From Thermodesulfobacteriota bacterium (GTDB taxonomy: Bacteria; Desulfobacterota; Thermodesulfobacteria; Thermodesulfobacteriales; Thermodesulfobacteriaceae), in the NCBI GenBank assembly GCA_003641645.1, contig QNAZ01000041.1, positions 1-7,163 on the forward strand: a stretch of 7,163 nucleotides of DNA, given 5' to 3'. Below the pieces are notes generated by a model. It was not told the origin of the DNA, did no database searches, and saw only the letters and a list, made by a program, of their open reading frames with translations. Shown here piece after piece: positions 6,320 to 7,163 of the stretch (positions are counted from its first letter, which is position 1; each line of letters opens with the position of its first letter). Made by a program: the position numbers and the translations under genes.

Positions 6320-7163
6320 TTATGGAGTTATAAGCATATTATCTATTAATCTTGCCTTTCCTACATATACAGCTAAAGCACAAAGAACAGGTTTATTAAT
6401 CTTATCAATAGGATCCAAGGTTTGAGGATCAACAAATTCAATATATTGCACTTTAGTAAAAGGAAAACTATAAATAAATTTCTCCATTTCTTCTTTTATT
6501 TTTTGAGAATCTTTTTCTCCTTCTTTAACAAGTTTTTGAGCAAGAAGAAGAGCTTTATAAAGAGAGATTGCAGATTCTCTTTCAGCAGAAGATAAATAAA
6601 TGTTTCGAGAACTCATAGCAAGCCCATCTTTTTCTCTTACTGTAGGATGAGCTACAATTTCTATGTCTAAATTTAAATCCTTTATCATTTGTTTTATTAC
6701 TTGAAGCTGTTGATAATCTTTTTCACCAAAAATAGCAATATCAGGATTAATTATATTAAAAAGTTTTAAAACTACTGTTGTTACTCCTTTAAAATGTCCA
6801 GGTCTAAAAGCTCCACACAATCCAGTAGTTAATTTAGTAACTTCTACATAGGTTTGAAAATCAGGAGGATACATTTCTTCAGTTTCTGGAATAAAAACTG
6901 CATCTACTTTTTCTTTTTCAAGAAGAGCTAAATCCCTCTCTAAATCCCGAGGATACTCTCTAAAATCCTCTTTTGGTCCAAATTGTAAAGGATTAACAAA
7001 TATACTCACTACAGTTTTGTCTCCAAGCTCTTTTGCTTTTTTAACTAAAGCCAAATGTGCTCCATGCAAAAAACCCATAGTAGGAACAAAAGCAATTTTA
7101 TATCCTTGCCTTTTCCAAAATTTACTAATTTCTTTCATTTTAGAAATTTCTTTTACAATTTCC
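6320..7163 (-). CDS. panC: Pantothenate synthetase PanC, start codon cut by right edge
   Basis: PanC joins pantoate and beta-alanine with ATP through a pantoyl-adenylate. Reading is open from the right edge: eight residues (EIVKEISK) precede the first visible ATG at 7138 and match the usual PanC start, so that ATG is internal. The last visible base supplies a G as third base of the preceding codon, which would fit a start codon just outside and a protein of 281 residues, normal for PanC. Numbered that way, motifs are VPTMGFLHGAH (27-37), FVNPLQFGPKEDF (about 56-68), GEKDYQQL (about 147-154) and the KMSKS-like MSSRN (about 184-188). The HxGH nucleotide-binding motif reads HGAH, with Ala36 for Gly; both histidines are kept. 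panD follows after 2 bp, and rimO after that. The promoter lies outside the window. Confidence 0.96.
   Translation of the reverse strand, partial: EIVKEISKMKEISKFWKRQGYKIAFVPTMGFLHGAHLALVKKAKELGDKTVVSIFVNPLQFGPKEDFREYPRDLERDLALLEKEKVDAVFIPETEEMYPPDFQTYVEVTKLTTGLCGAFRPGHFKGVTTVVLKLFNIINPDIAIFGEKDYQQLQVIKQMIKDLNLDIEIVAHPTVREKDGLAMSSRNIYLSSAERESAISLYKALLLAQKLVKEGEKDSQKIKEEMEKFIYSFPFTKVQYIEFVDPQTLDPIDKINKPVLCALAVYVGKARLIDNMLITP

Overview
The window is strongly AT-rich (by eye about one third G+C) and almost fully coding. The proteins are rich in Lys, Glu and Ile. The gene set is that of a Gram-negative bacterium: HslUV, RimO, PanC/PanD, an Lpp/OprI-type outer-membrane lipoprotein, RtcB and a THEP1-type NTPase. 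Low G+C, charged thermophile-like proteins, THEP1 and the style of the Smr protein suggest a thermophile of the Thermodesulfobacterium/Caldimicrobium kind. This placement is inference from general look and could be wrong; Aquificota is the main alternative.

Left part (1-1304, minus strand): a tight cluster read right to left, lpp-like lipoprotein, then an Smr-domain protein, then a THEP1-family NTPase that runs off the left edge. The gaps are 3 bp and then a 1-bp TAATG overlap. A sigma70-like promoter lies just upstream of the lipoprotein gene. Next on the same strand is rtcB (1305-2735), an RNA ligase with every metal and guanylylation residue present.

Middle (2736-4688): a 103-bp divergent intergenic region separates rtcB (minus) from hslV-hslU (plus). 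It holds back-to-back promoter candidates and a 10-bp direct repeat. The hslV -10 is so close to the ATG that its mRNA should be leaderless or nearly so. hslV and hslU overlap by ATGA and encode the two-component HslUV protease.

Right part (4685-7163, minus strand): panC-panD-rimO, packed with 1-2 bp gaps. panC enters from the right edge, with its start codon apparently cut by the edge. PanC and PanD supply the pantothenate branch: PanD makes beta-alanine and PanC joins it to pantoate. RimO modifies ribosomal protein S12. rimO and hslU converge and share the bases of their stop codons, leaving no room for a terminator.

I found no tRNA, rRNA, CRISPR array, insertion sequence or prophage gene, and no gene-free stretch longer than 103 bp. 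This is mostly ordinary core-genome sequence with no clear new system. The points most worth checking are the lipoprotein's leucine-to-alanine zipper with a Cys in a core position, an Asp-to-Asn change in the Smr motif, a changed HxGH motif in PanC, and the apparently leaderless hslV.
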